A program made the translations under genes and the position numbers. Below are positions 33,423 to 42,358 of a stretch of DNA of 64,000 nt, one piece after another (the stretch's first letter is position 1; each line of letters begins with the position of its first letter). Below the pieces are notes generated by a model that made no database searches, was not told the origin of the DNA, and saw only the letters and a list, made by a program, of their open reading frames with translations. This DNA comes from Kineococcus endophyticus (lineage in GTDB: Bacteria; Actinomycetota; Actinomycetes; Actinomycetales; Kineococcaceae): positions 124,001-188,000 of the forward strand of contig NZ_JBFNQN010000003.1 of assembly GCF_040796495.1 (NCBI RefSeq). Reading direction: 5' to 3'.

Positions 33423-34267
33423 GCACCACCCAGCCGGCACCCCAGGTGCAGCACCGGCAGTTCCAGGCGGCCGAGTTCCGGGTGACGTTCCCCGGCCTGG
33501 TCCGCTCGGAGTGGATCAAGTTCTGGAGCGTCCGTTCCGTCGTCGTGACGATGGCCGTGTCGTTCGTCGCGATCGTCGGCATCGGGGTCCTGACCTCGTT
33601 GGCGACCCGGGCCGCCTTCTCCACCCCCGAAGGCGCGCAGGCGATGGCGGCGCAGGGTTTCGACGGGGTGGCCGCCAGCCTCACCGGCGCCCAGATGGGC
33701 ACCCTCATCGTCGCCGCGGTCGGCGTCATCGTCGTCGCGGGGGAGTTCTCCACGGGGATGATCCGCACGTCCGTGGTGACCGCCCCGCGTCGCCTGGGGA
33801 TCATCGGGGCGAAGGCCGTCGTCCTCGCGGTGAACGTCACGGTCGTCACGGCCGTCGCCGTGCTGCTCGCCTTCCTGCTCGGCCAGGCCGTCCTGAACAC
33901 CCGCGACCTCGGTGCGTCCTTGGGCGACGACGGCGTCGTGCGGGCCCTGCTGGGCAACGTCGCCATGCTCGTCGGTGTGGCGCTCGCGGGTCTGGGGGTC
34001 GGCGCGCTCATCCGGAACGCGGCCGGTGGCATCTGCACCGTCGTCGCCGCCATCTTCGTGGTCCCGCTGCTGCTCATGCCGATCCCCGAGTCCTGGGGTG
34101 GCGACCACATCCGCGAGTTCTGGTTCAGCAACACCGTCACGAACGCGACGCTGGTCTCCCAGAGTGACAGCTACCTCTCGGCCGGCACCGGCTTCGGCGT
34201 GTTCGTGGCGTGGGTCGTGGTCCTGCTCGGCCTCGGCGCCCTCGCCCTGCGCAACCGGGACGTCTGA
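33419..34267 (+). CDS. ABC-2 type exporter permease
   Basis: The protein has 282 residues with six hydrophobic segments from about residue 38 to 278. TLIVAAVGVIVVAGEFSTGMIRTS is a common ABC-2 permease motif. The N-terminus (EWIKFWSVRSVVV) is the coupling region. It forms the membrane part of the exporter with the preceding ATPase and overlaps it by 4 bases. It converges with a LacI-type regulator gene 12 bases away. Confidence 0.9.
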   Translation: MSTTQPAPQVQHRQFQAAEFRVTFPGLVRSEWIKFWSVRSVVVTMAVSFVAIVGIGVLTSLATRAAFSTPEGAQAMAAQGFDGVAASLTGAQMGTLIVAAVGVIVVAGEFSTGMIRTSVVTAPRRLGIIGAKAVVLAVNVTVVTAVAVLLAFLLGQAVLNTRDLGASLGDDGVVRALLGNVAMLVGVALAGLGVGALIRNAAGGICTVVAAIFVVPLLLMPIPESWGGDHIREFWFSNTVTNATLVSQSDSYLSAGTGFGVFVAWVVVLLGLGALALRNRDV

Positions 34268-34279
34268 CCGGCCCGGTCC

Positions 34280-35341
34280 CTAGGACGAGGAGGCCCGGAC
34301 CACGAGTTCGGGCAGGTAGACGACCTGCCGGTCGGGCACCACGACCGGCAGGTCGTCCCGCACGTCCACGGTCCGTTCCGCCGTGGCGCCCGCTGCGTCG
34401 GCGGCGGCCCGCTGGAGCAGCATTTCCACGGCCGAGCGGCCGAGCAGGTCCGTCGGCTGGCGGACCGACGTCAGTGGGACGGTGGCCGCGGCGGCGAAGT
34501 CGATGTCGTCGTACCCCACGAGGGCCAGGTCGTCCGGAACCTTCAGCCCCCGCTGCACGACCTCCTGCAGCACGCCGAGCGCCAGGAGGTCGTTGAGGCA
34601 GAACACGGCCGTCGGCCGGTCCGGACGGCCCCAGGAGTCCAGGGTGGCCCCGACCGCCCGTCCGTTCTCCAGGTGCATCGCCGGCACCTCGACCTCGACG
34701 AGGGTCTCCGGTGGCAGACCCGCGTCGGCCACCGCCCGACGGGCCCCCTGGATCCGGTGGTCCACCTGCAGGAAACCGTGGGGACCCCCGACGACGGCGA
34801 TGTGCCGGTGCCCCGCCGCGAGCAGGTGCGCGACCGCGAGGCGGCCGCCCTCGACGTCGTCCACCGACACCGACGGGGTGGGGCCGTCCGGGTCGCTGCG
34901 GTCCAGCAGGACGAGGGGCACGTCGAGCCGGCGCAGTTCCGCCAGCCGTTCCTCGGAGGTGTCGACGGGGGACAGGACGATCCCGGCGACCCGCTGCTGG
35001 CGCAGGACCTCGAGGTGGCGGCGCTCGCGGGCGAGGTCCTCGGCGCTGCTGCACAGCAGGAGGGTGTGCCCGCCGGCCTCGGCGGTGAGTTCCGCGCCCC
35101 GGGCCAGTTCGGTGAAGAACGGGTTCGCGATGTCGAGCACGACGAGGGCGAGGAAGCGGCTGCGGCCCATCCGCAGCTGCCGCGCCGACTCGTTGCGGAC
35201 GTACCCGAGTTCCTCGATGGCCTCCTGCACGCGCAGGCGGTTGGTCTCGGTGACGGTCTGGGGGCGGTTGAGGACGTTGCTCACCGTTCCGATGGAGACC
35301 CCGGCCCGGGCGGCGACCTCCTTGATGCTCACTGCGGCCAC
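34280..35341 (-). CDS. LacI-family transcriptional regulator
   Basis: The protein has 353 residues. The DNA-binding head is SIKEVAARAGVSIGTVSNVLNRP with hinge GYVRNESARQLRMGRS. The sugar-binding core shows ALVVLDIANPFFTELARGAE, AVVGGPHGFLQVDHRIQG and ALVGYDDIDFAAAATVPLTSV. It probably responds to a sugar. No sugar-use operon is adjacent except the gluconate genes at 41.8-43.8 kb, too far away to link confidently. GTG at 35341 has TAGCAT ending 6 bases upstream. Confidence 0.9.
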   Translation of the reverse strand: MAAVSIKEVAARAGVSIGTVSNVLNRPQTVTETNRLRVQEAIEELGYVRNESARQLRMGRSRFLALVVLDIANPFFTELARGAELTAEAGGHTLLLCSSAEDLARERRHLEVLRQQRVAGIVLSPVDTSEERLAELRRLDVPLVLLDRSDPDGPTPSVSVDDVEGGRLAVAHLLAAGHRHIAVVGGPHGFLQVDHRIQGARRAVADAGLPPETLVEVEVPAMHLENGRAVGATLDSWGRPDRPTAVFCLNDLLALGVLQEVVQRGLKVPDDLALVGYDDIDFAAAATVPLTSVRQPTDLLGRSAVEMLLQRAAADAAGATAERTVDVRDDLPVVVPDRQVVYLPELVVRASSS

Positions 35342-35347
35342 CGGTCG

Positions 35348-35353
35348 ATGCTA
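35348..35353 (-). promoter_or_regulatory. -10 box of the LacI-type regulator, next to a possible operator
   Basis: TAGCAT ends 6 bases before the GTG at 35341. Just upstream, 35359-35378 has GATGT and ACATC around a TCTAGA centre, an imperfect palindrome that could be its own binding site. Confidence 0.45.
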
Positions 35354-35373
35354 ACCCAGATGTTCTAGATACA

Positions 35374-36507
35374 TCACGTTCCGTGAAGACCGCGGACGCG
35401 GAACCTCAGCGCGGGCGCGCGGTACTCCTCGAGCGCGTGCGCCACCCAGCCGGCGGTCCGGGCGACCGCGAAGACGAACTCCCCGGCGTGGGCGGGCAGC
35501 CCCCGGACGAGGGCGTGCGCGGCCAGGCCGAGGTCGACGTTCGGGTAGGCGCCCACCCCGTGCGCGCGCAGGACGTGCACGAGGAGCTCCGGCAGCGCGT
35601 CCGCGACCTCCCCCGGGGGCAGGGCGTCGAGGAGGGCCTCGGCGCGCGGGTCGGCGCTCGTGTGGACGACGGTCCCGAACCCCGGTGGGACGCGACCGGC
35701 GAGCCCGGCGAGCGCCGCCGCGGGTCCGTCCTGCAGCACGCGCTCCAGGAAACGGTGGGCCACGACCGAGGCGCCCGCGTGCAGCGGCCCGTCCGCCGCC
35801 CCCAGCGCTGCCGACAGGACGGCGGGCAACGACGCCCGGGCGCTGGCTGCGACGCGCGCCGCGACCGTCGAGACCGCGAGCCCGTGGTCGGCGAGCAGGA
35901 CCAGGGCCGGTCCCCAGTCGCCCGGCGTGCCGAGCACCTCGTCGACGGTCGCGGCGACCCCGCCCCCGCGGTCCAGGACGGCCGACAGCAACGGCTCGGG
36001 ACCGGGCTCGGGGTCGGGTCCGGGTCCGGAGCGCAGCAGGGCCCCCGCCGCGGCGACGGCCACCCGCAAGCGCGCGGCCGGCCGGACGTCCTCCGGCAGT
36101 GCCCGCACGACGGCGTCGACGCCGGCCGTGAGCTCCCGGTCGGCCGCGAAGGGGCCCGGGGTCGCCGTCCCCGTCCACAGCAGGCGGGCGACGGACTCTA
36201 AGGAGTGCGTGCGGGACAGCGCGACCGCGTCCTGGCCGCGGTAGCGCAGCCGGTCGTCGTCCAGGGAGGTCAGGTCGCTGCGGACCGTCTCCACCGCCCC
36301 CGCCGGACGGTTGCGGCCCCGCGCGGCGAGGGCGTCCACCTCCGACGCGTCGAACAGGCTGCCGCCCGGCGTCCGGTGGGCGTGCAGGAGGCCGCGGCTG
36401 ACGTAGGCGTAGAGCGTCGCCCGGCGGACGCCGAGCCGGTGGGCCGCCTCCGCGGACGACAGGGCCGACGACAGCGCGGGAGCCGGGGTGGGGGTCGGTG
36501 GCGCCAC
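35374..36507 (-). CDS. helix-turn-helix/citrate synthase fusion, likely a non-standard or inactive enzyme
   Basis: The protein has 377 residues from GTG 36507. An N-terminal MerR-like DNA-binding segment (about residues 17-60: SSAEAAHRLGVRRATLYAYV with a wing) precedes a citrate synthase fold. The first catalytic His is kept in GPLHAGAS (H243) and the Asp in NVDLGLAA (D325). The second catalytic His of the GFGHxxY motif is replaced: it reads GFGTVVH (T279). It is divergent from a complete citrate synthase gene 53 bases away, with palindromes between. I infer a metabolite-sensing regulator of the neighbour; reduced catalytic activity is likely, but not shown. Confidence 0.82.
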   Translation of the reverse strand: MAPPTPTPAPALSSALSSAEAAHRLGVRRATLYAYVSRGLLHAHRTPGGSLFDASEVDALAARGRNRPAGAVETVRSDLTSLDDDRLRYRGQDAVALSRTHSLESVARLLWTGTATPGPFAADRELTAGVDAVVRALPEDVRPAARLRVAVAAAGALLRSGPGPDPEPGPEPLLSAVLDRGGGVAATVDEVLGTPGDWGPALVLLADHGLAVSTVAARVAASARASLPAVLSAALGAADGPLHAGASVVAHRFLERVLQDGPAAALAGLAGRVPPGFGTVVHTSADPRAEALLDALPPGEVADALPELLVHVLRAHGVGAYPNVDLGLAAHALVRGLPAHAGEFVFAVARTAGWVAHALEEYRAPALRFRVRGLHGT

Positions 36508-36530
36508 GGTTGATCGGATCAACGTTGACC
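36508..36530. promoter_or_regulatory. double palindrome between the two citrate synthase genes
   Basis: GTTGATC-G-GATCAAC (36509-36523) is a perfect inverted repeat, and TCAACGTTGA just after it is a 10-base palindrome that shares half of it. The site abuts the start of the HTH/citrate synthase gene and lies 31 bases before the start of the other gene. It is a strong candidate operator. Confidence 0.6.
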
Positions 36531-36560
36531 CCGGCCGGTCAAGGTCCGGACGCTCGCGGC

Positions 36561-37715
36561 ATGAGCGCACCCACCGCCACCTCCGCTGCCACCCCTTCCG
36601 GCGACGCGCCCGCCGGGCTGCGCGGCGTCGTCGTCACCACGACCGAGCTCGGGGACGTCCGCGGCGAGGAGGGGTTCTTCCACTACCGGCAGTACTCCGC
36701 CGTCGACCTGGCCCGCACGCGCACCGTCGAGGACGTCTGGTTCCTGCTGCACCGCGGCCACCTGCCGTCCGCGGCGGAGCTGGCGGCCTTCCGGGCCGAG
36801 GTCGCGCCGCTGCGGGTCCTGCCGCCGGTGCTCGTCGACGTCCTGCCGGCGCTCGCGGGCGGCTCCCCGCTCGCGGGGGTGCGGACGGCGCTGTCGCTGC
36901 TGGGGGCGGCCGAGGGGGCCCGGCCCGTCCTCGACCTCTCCCCGCAGCAGCGGGCGGCCGACGCGCTCCGCGTCTGCGCGGTCGTGCCGACGGTCCTCGC
37001 CGCCCTGCACCGCACGCGGGCCGGCCTCCCGCTCGTCGCGCCACGGGAGGACCTCGACGCGGCGGCGAACTGGCTGTGGATGCTGACGGGTGCGCAGGCT
37101 CCGGAGGCGCACGTCCGGGCCGTGCGCCGCTACCTCGTCGCGACCGTCGACCACGGCTTCAACGCCTCGACCTTCACGGCCCGCGTCGTCGCCTCGACGG
37201 GTGCCGACGTCGTCGCGGCGGTCGTGGCCGCGCTCGGCGCCTTCTCCGGCCCGCTGCACGGAGGCGCGCCCGACCGGGCCCTGGACGCGCTCGCGGAGAT
37301 CGGCCACCCCGACCGCGCGGCGGCCTGGGTGCTCGAGCAGCTCGCCGCCGGCCGACGGGTCATGGGCTTCGGGCACGCCGTCTACCGGACGCGGGACCCG
37401 CGGTCGGTGCTGCTGCGGGAGACGGCCCTCGAGCTCGGCGGGGACCGCGCCGAGCTCGCCGTCGCCGTCGAGGAGCGGGTCGTGGCGGCCCTGGCGGAGG
37501 CCAAGCCGGGGCGCGCCCTGCACGCCAACGTCGAGTACTACGCCGGCGTGGTGATGGCGACGTGCGGCATCGCCCCCGAGCTCTTCACGCCCACCTTCGC
37601 CACGAGCCGGGTCGTCGGCTGGTGCGCCCACGTCCTCGAGCAGGCCGCGGACCCGCGGATCATCCGGCCCTCGGCCCGCTACACCGGTCCGGCCGCCCCC
37701 GTACCCGTCCCCTGA
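36561..37715 (+). CDS. citrate synthase / 2-methylcitrate synthase family enzyme
   Basis: The protein has 384 residues. Catalytic regions are DHGFNAST (H198), GPLHGGAPDRALD (H233) and GFGHAVYRTRDPRS (H272). The acid position reads NVEYYAGV (E325) where Asp is most common. It condenses oxaloacetate with acetyl-CoA or propionyl-CoA. No methylcitrate dehydratase or lyase is nearby, so the acyl donor cannot be told. ATG at 36561 has GACGCT ending 6 bases upstream. It is divergent from the HTH-fused relative. Confidence 0.88.
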   Translation: MSAPTATSAATPSGDAPAGLRGVVVTTTELGDVRGEEGFFHYRQYSAVDLARTRTVEDVWFLLHRGHLPSAAELAAFRAEVAPLRVLPPVLVDVLPALAGGSPLAGVRTALSLLGAAEGARPVLDLSPQQRAADALRVCAVVPTVLAALHRTRAGLPLVAPREDLDAAANWLWMLTGAQAPEAHVRAVRRYLVATVDHGFNASTFTARVVASTGADVVAAVVAALGAFSGPLHGGAPDRALDALAEIGHPDRAAAWVLEQLAAGRRVMGFGHAVYRTRDPRSVLLRETALELGGDRAELAVAVEERVVAALAEAKPGRALHANVEYYAGVVMATCGIAPELFTPTFATSRVVGWCAHVLEQAADPRIIRPSARYTGPAAPVPVP

Positions 37716-37737
37716 GCGGCGGGCCGGGGTGGCCCGG

Positions 37738-37811
37738 ACGGGATGTCTGCGCGACGGCGGCCCGCAGGTGCGAGAACGGTCGTTCCGGGGGGCGGCGTGC
37801 AGACATCCCGT
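37738..37811. repeat. 74-base inverted-repeat element between convergent genes
   Basis: Thirteen-base arms ACGGGATGTCTGC (37738-37750) and its complement (37799-37811) match exactly. The interior has a small hairpin GAACG-GT-CGTTC. It fills the space between the citrate synthase and the 2'-5' ligase-like gene, so it may serve as a two-way terminator. Confidence 0.7.
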
Positions 37812-37819
37812 GCGGCCCG

Positions 37820-38356
37820 CTACCTCGGGTCGGCTGTCGGGCGACCCAGCGGGAAGCGGCGGCGAACGCGCCACCCGTCGGGGACGAAGGAGCCCTGGAG
37901 CAGCGTGAGCCGGTCGACGTGCTGGGTGAGCGGCAGCCGCGGCGCGACGTCGGCGCGGACGGCGGCCGGGTCGGGCGGGTCCTCGGCGACCGTGAGGTGC
38001 GGCACCGCGTCCTCGACCCCGCCGTGGGCGCCGCCGTAGGGCAGGAGGCCGAAGGTGGCGCAGACGGCCCGGGTCAGGGCCCGGAGCGGTTCGTCGGGCT
38101 CGGGAGCGAGCCACAGCACCGCGTCGCCGAAGCCGTCGACGCGGGTCAGGGCCAGGGAGAAGGCCGGCGTCGCCGTCACCAGGGCCGCGAGCGCGTCCTC
38201 GGTGGCGTCGTCCACCTCGTGCGGCGGCAGGAAGGGGAAGCAGACGGTGACGTGGGCCGGGACGCCCGCGCGGGCGGCGCGGTCGTGGCGGCGGCGCCAG
38301 TGCGCGACGGCGGCCTCCGCGGCGGGCACCTCGACGACGAGCGCCGTCTGCTCCAC
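37820..38356 (-). CDS. 2'-5' RNA ligase/LigT-like 2H phosphoesterase
   Basis: The protein has 178 residues. The two His-x-Thr motifs that define the 2H family are seen as HVTVCFPF (about residue 35) and HLTVAED (about residue 119). Such enzymes cleave or join 2'-5' or cyclic phosphodiester bonds of RNA or nucleotides. GTG at 38356 has TACGGT ending 7 bases upstream. It is divergent from clpC and convergent with the citrate synthase. Confidence 0.85.
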   Translation of the reverse strand: MEQTALVVEVPAAEAAVAHWRRRHDRAARAGVPAHVTVCFPFLPPHEVDDATEDALAALVTATPAFSLALTRVDGFGDAVLWLAPEPDEPLRALTRAVCATFGLLPYGGAHGGVEDAVPHLTVAEDPPDPAAVRADVAPRLPLTQHVDRLTLLQGSFVPDGWRVRRRFPLGRPTADPR

Positions 38357-38363
38357 GCCGCCG

Positions 38364-38369
38364 ACCGTA
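38364..38369 (-). promoter_or_regulatory. -10 box, leaderless promoter of the 2H phosphoesterase
   Basis: TACGGT ends 7 bases before the GTG at 38356; radA has the same hexamer and spacing. Confidence 0.5.
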
Positions 38370-38511
38370 GCGCTCCCGAGGGTCCTGAGCCGTTGCGCCG
38401 TCGGCGAACGAAGTGGCGGAACACCCCGCCCGGAGCGCAGGTTGGTCAGGACAACCGAGTCACGACTCGTTCACGATCACCGTCAGGTGCCCCCGGGCGC
38501 CGCCGATGGGA

Positions 38512-38540
38512 GTGAGAGTGTCAGAGCTCGGGACTAGCAT
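38512..38540 (+). promoter_or_regulatory. candidate clpC promoter
   Basis: TAGCAT (38535-38540) with GTGAGA 17 bases upstream lies about 68 bases before the clpC ATG. The -35 match is weak. Confidence 0.35.
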
Positions 38541-38607
38541 CGGAATGGTCCGGTCGGGGGATTGCCCCCCGTGCAGTCCGGATCCGACCACCCGCGAGGA
38601 GCGCCGC

Positions 38608-41133
38608 ATGTTCGAGAGGTTCACCGACCGCGCCCGACGGGTCGTCGTCCTGGCCCAAGAAGAGGCCCGGATGCTCAACCACAACTACATCGGGACCGAG
38701 CACATCCTGCTCGGCCTGATCCACGAGGGTGAAGGCGTCGCCGCCAAGGCCCTCGAGTCGCTGGGCATCTCCCTGGACGCCGTCCGCGAGCAGGTCCAGG
38801 AGATCATCGGCCAGGGCCAGCAGGCCCCGTCCGGTCACATCCCCTTCACCCCCCGCGCCAAGAAGGTCCTCGAGCTGTCGCTGCGCGAAGCGCTGCAGCT
38901 GGGCCACAACTACATCGGGACCGAGCACATCCTGCTCGGCCTCATCCGCGAGGGTGAAGGCGTCGCCGCCCAGGTGCTCGTCAAGCTCGGCGCCGACCTC
39001 AACCGGGTGCGTCAGCAGGTCATCCAGCTGCTGTCCGGCTACCAGGGCAAGGAGCCCGCGACCGCCGGTGGTCCGCAGGAGGGCACGCCGTCGGGCTCGC
39101 TCGTCCTCGACCAGTTCGGCCGCAACCTCACCCAGGCCGCCCGCGAGGGCAAGCTGGACCCGGTCATCGGCCGCGACCCGCAGATCGAGCGCGTCATGCA
39201 GGTCCTCTCGCGCCGCACGAAGAACAACCCGATCCTCATCGGGGAGCCGGGCGTCGGGAAGACCGCCGTCGTCGAGGGGCTGGCCCAGTCCGTCGTGCGC
39301 GGCGAGGTCCCCGAGACGCTCAAGGACAAGCAGATCTACACGCTGGACCTCGGCGCCCTCGTCGCCGGCTCCCGCTACCGCGGTGACTTCGAGGAGCGCC
39401 TGCGCAAGGTCCTCAAGGAGATCCGCACCCGCGGCGACATCATCCTGTTCATCGACGAGATCCACACCCTCGTGGGTGCGGGTGCCGCCGAGGGCGCGAT
39501 CGACGCCGCGAGCATCCTCAAGCCGATGCTGGCCCGCGGTGAGCTGCAGACCGTCGGGGCGACGACCCTCGACGAGTTCCGCAAGCACATCGAGAAGGAC
39601 CCGGCCCTGGAGCGCCGCTTCCAGCCGATCCAGGTCCCCGAGCCGACGCTGTCGCACGCGATCGAGATCCTCAAGGGCCTGCGCGACCGGTACGAGGCGC
39701 ACCACCGCGTCTCCATCACCGACGCGGCCCTCGTGGCCGCGGCGACGCTGGCCGACCGCTACGTCAACGACCGGTACCTGCCGGACAAGGCGATCGACCT
39801 CATCGACGAGGCGGGCGCGCGACTGCGCATCCGCCGCATGACCGCACCGCCGGACCTGCGCGAGTTCGACGAGCGCATCGCCGACGTCCGCCGCGAGAAG
39901 GAGAGCGCGATCGACGCGCAGGACTTCGAGAAGGCGGCCTCGCTGCGCGACAAGGAGAAGAAGCTCCTGGCGCAGAAGGGCGAGCGCGAGAAGCAGTGGA
40001 AGTCCGGTGACATGGACGTCGTCGCCGAGGTGGACGAGGAGCTGATCGCCGAGGTGCTGGCCACCGCGACGGGCATCCCCGTCGTGCGCCTGACCGAGGA
40101 GGAGTCCTCGCGCCTGCTCAACATGGAGGCCGAGCTCCACAAGCGCGTCATCGGGCAGAACGACGCCATCAAGGCGCTGTCCCAGGCCATCCGCCGCACG
40201 CGGGCCGGCCTCAAGGACCCCAAGCGCCCCGGTGGGTCGTTCATCTTCGCCGGCCCCACGGGCGTCGGGAAGACGGAGCTGGCCAAGGCGCTCGCGGAGT
40301 TCCTCTTCGGCGAGGAGGACGCGCTCATCCAGCTCGACATGAGCGAGTTCTCCGAGAAGCACACCGTCTCGCGCCTGTTCGGCTCGCCCCCCGGCTACGT
40401 CGGGTACGAGGAGGGTGGCCAGCTGACGGAGAAGGTGCGCCGCAAGCCGTTCTCGGTCGTCCTCTTCGACGAGGTCGAGAAGGCCCACCCGGACATCTTC
40501 AACTCGCTCCTGCAGATCCTGGAGGACGGTCGCCTGACCGACTCCCAGGGCCGCATGGTCGACTTCAAGAACACCGTGATCATCATGACCACGAACCTCG
40601 GCACCCGGGACATCTCCAAGGGCGTCGGCACCGGGTTCGCGGCCGGGTCGCAGACCCAGCTGACGAACTACGAGCGGATGAAGTCGAAGGTCAACGAGGA
40701 GCTCAAGCAGCACTTCCGGCCGGAGTTCCTCAACCGCGTCGACGACATCGTCGTGTTCCCGCAGCTGACGCAGGAGGAGATCATCCAGATCGTCGACCTG
40801 TTCCTGGCCCGGCTCGACAGCCGCCTCAAGGACAAGGACATGGGCATCGAGCTCACGCCGTCCGCGAAGGTGCTGCTGGCCACGAAGGGTTACGACCCGG
40901 TCCTCGGTGCTCGTCCGTTGCGCCGCACCATCCAGCGCGACATCGAGGACGTCCTGTCCGAGAAGATCCTCTTCGGCGACCTGCGCGCGGGCCAGATCGT
41001 CTCGGTCGACACCGAGGGCGAGGGCGACGCGAAGAAGTTCACCTTCGAGGGCACCTCCAAGGACGACCTGCCCGTGACCGTCCCCGTCGGTGACGGCACC
41101 ACGAGCACAGGCCCCGACCTGTCGAAGGACTGA
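38608..41133 (+). CDS. clpC: ATP-dependent Clp protease ATPase subunit ClpC
   Basis: The protein has 841 residues. It starts [20 protein letters not shown], the start typical of ClpC. Two Clp N repeats ([13 protein letters not shown] and [13 protein letters not shown]) are followed by two AAA+ modules with Walker [10 protein letters not shown] (from about residue 212) and GPTGVGKTE (from about 549). A coiled/UVR segment (about 430-470) lies between them. It unfolds proteins for ClpP, with adaptors. ATG at 38608 has GAGGA 8 bases upstream. Confidence 0.98.
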   Translation: MFERFTDRARRVVVLAQEEARMLNHNYIGTEHILLGLIHEGEGVAAKALESLGISLDAVREQVQEIIGQGQQAPSGHIPFTPRAKKVLELSLREALQLGHNYIGTEHILLGLIREGEGVAAQVLVKLGADLNRVRQQVIQLLSGYQGKEPATAGGPQEGTPSGSLVLDQFGRNLTQAAREGKLDPVIGRDPQIERVMQVLSRRTKNNPILIGEPGVGKTAVVEGLAQSVVRGEVPETLKDKQIYTLDLGALVAGSRYRGDFEERLRKVLKEIRTRGDIILFIDEIHTLVGAGAAEGAIDAASILKPMLARGELQTVGATTLDEFRKHIEKDPALERRFQPIQVPEPTLSHAIEILKGLRDRYEAHHRVSITDAALVAAATLADRYVNDRYLPDKAIDLIDEAGARLRIRRMTAPPDLREFDERIADVRREKESAIDAQDFEKAASLRDKEKKLLAQKGEREKQWKSGDMDVVAEVDEELIAEVLATATGIPVVRLTEEESSRLLNMEAELHKRVIGQNDAIKALSQAIRRTRAGLKDPKRPGGSFIFAGPTGVGKTELAKALAEFLFGEEDALIQLDMSEFSEKHTVSRLFGSPPGYVGYEEGGQLTEKVRRKPFSVVLFDEVEKAHPDIFNSLLQILEDGRLTDSQGRMVDFKNTVIIMTTNLGTRDISKGVGTGFAAGSQTQLTNYERMKSKVNEELKQHFRPEFLNRVDDIVVFPQLTQEEIIQIVDLFLARLDSRLKDKDMGIELTPSAKVLLATKGYDPVLGARPLRRTIQRDIEDVLSEKILFGDLRAGQIVSVDTEGEGDAKKFTFEGTSKDDLPVTVPVGDGTTSTGPDLSKD

Positions 41134-41147
41134 CCTCCTCACCGGTT

Positions 41148-41177
41148 CGGCCCGGTCCCCTCACGGGGGCCGGGCCG
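41148..41177 (+). terminator. clpC terminator
   Basis: A 13-base-pair stem (41148-41160 with 41165-41177) holds one G-T pair and a TCAC loop, and lies 15 bases after the clpC stop. Confidence 0.7.
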
Positions 41178-41286
41178 TTCTGCGTCGCGGCTCCGACGAT
41201 CGCAGCCTCCCGGACCGAACCCTCGAGCCCGTTCCGGTCGGCAGGCGAGTCGTGCCGTCCCCGAGGCCGTCTGGAAGGATCGGGGG

Positions 41287-41850
41287 ATGCCCGGCTCCGC
41301 AGACGTCCTCGTCCGTCCCGCCCGCACGGGGGACGTCCGCGCCGTTCGCCGGCTCGTCGAGGAGTACGCGCGGCAACGGATCCTGCTCGGCAAGGAACTC
41401 ATCACCCTCTACGAGGCCGTGCAGGAGTTCGTCGTCGCCGAACTGGTCGACGCCGACGGTGCCGGGGGCCGCGTCGTGGGGTGCGGTGCGCTGCACGTGC
41501 TGTGGGAGGACCTCGCCGAGGTGCGCACCCTCGCCGTCGACCCGACGGTGCGGGGCACCGGCGCGGGGCACCTCATCCTCACCGCGCTGCTGGACCGGGC
41601 CGACGCCCTGGGGGTGACCCGGCTGTTCTGCCTGACCTTCGAGAAGGCGTTCTTCGAACGGCACGGGTTCGTCGAGATCGAGGGGACCCCGGTCGAGCCG
41701 GAGGTCTACGCCGAGATGCTGCGCAGCCACGACGAGGGGGTTGCGGAGTTCCTCGACCTGGCGCGCGTCAAACCGAACACGTTGGGCAACAGCCGGATGC
41801 TGCGTCTGACGGCACCACGGGCAGCACCACCGGACAGAGGAGGGGCATGA
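41287..41850 (+). CDS. argA: short-form amino-acid N-acetyltransferase (N-acetylglutamate synthase type)
   Basis: The protein has 187 residues. A GNAT fold runs through the whole chain: VRPARTGDVRAVRRLV, EVRTLAVDPTVRGTGAGHLIL (acetyl-CoA loop) and LFCLTFEKAFFERHGFVEIE. The length and the CLTFEK-FFERHGF stretch match the short N-acetylglutamate synthase of mycobacteria (Rv2747), which starts arginine synthesis. No other arginine gene is near. AAGGAT ends 6 bases before the ATG, consistent with a leaderless start. It overlaps gntK by 4 bases. Confidence 0.78.
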   Translation: MPGSADVLVRPARTGDVRAVRRLVEEYARQRILLGKELITLYEAVQEFVVAELVDADGAGGRVVGCGALHVLWEDLAEVRTLAVDPTVRGTGAGHLILTALLDRADALGVTRLFCLTFEKAFFERHGFVEIEGTPVEPEVYAEMLRSHDEGVAEFLDLARVKPNTLGNSRMLRLTAPRAAPPDRGGA

Positions 41851-42341
41851 GCACGACCGTCATCGTCATGGGGGTCTCGGGCAGCGGGAAGACGACGCTG
41901 GCCCAGGACCTGTCCAAGGCCAAGGGGTGGACGTACGCCGAGGGCGACGACTTCCACAGCGAGGCCAACGTCGAGAAGATGCGGTCGGGCCACGCCCTGA
42001 CCGACGAGGACCGCTGGCCGTGGCTGCGGTCCATCGCCGTCTGGATCGGTGAGCGCGAGGAGGCGGGGGAGTCGGCCGTCGTCACCTGCTCCGCCCTCAA
42101 GCGCGTCTACCGGGACCTGCTGGCCGAGGGGAACCCGTCCGTCGTCTTCTGCGAGCTGAAGGTGCCCGACGAGGTGCTCGAGGACCGGCTCGCGCACCGG
42201 GAGGGGCACTACATGCCGGCCTCCCTGCTGCGCAGCCAGCTCGACACCCTCGAAGACCTGCACCCCGACGAGCGGGGGTTCCGGGTACGGGTGCAGGGTG
42301 GTCCCGCCCAAGTTCTCGACGAGGTGCTGAAACACCTCTGA
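41847..42341 (+). CDS. gntK: gluconokinase
   Basis: The protein has 164 residues. It phosphorylates gluconate for the pentose-phosphate or Entner-Doudoroff route. The P-loop is VMGVSGSGKTTLA, followed by AEGDDFHSEANVEKMRSGHAL, a nearly invariant GntK stretch, and REGHYMPASLLRSQLDTLE. ATG at 41847 has GAGGAGG 3-9 bases upstream and overlaps the argA stop. It is followed by gntP. Confidence 0.95.
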   Translation: MSTTVIVMGVSGSGKTTLAQDLSKAKGWTYAEGDDFHSEANVEKMRSGHALTDEDRWPWLRSIAVWIGEREEAGESAVVTCSALKRVYRDLLAEGNPSVVFCELKVPDEVLEDRLAHREGHYMPASLLRSQLDTLEDLHPDERGFRVRVQGGPAQVLDEVLKHL

Positions 42342-42358
42342 CCCGGAGGTAGCACCCC

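Noticed and set aside
38395-38409. Possible ClgR site (GCG-N5-GGCGAAC) upstream of clpC
   Set aside because: The outer triplet has the wrong orientation for the published GTTCGCY-N5-GCG pattern, so I do not claim it.
38521-41142. Long open frame antisense to clpC (873 codons)
   Set aside because: It is a mirror of the strongly coding clpC strand in high-GC DNA; the product is Asp/Leu/Val/Arg-rich without motifs.
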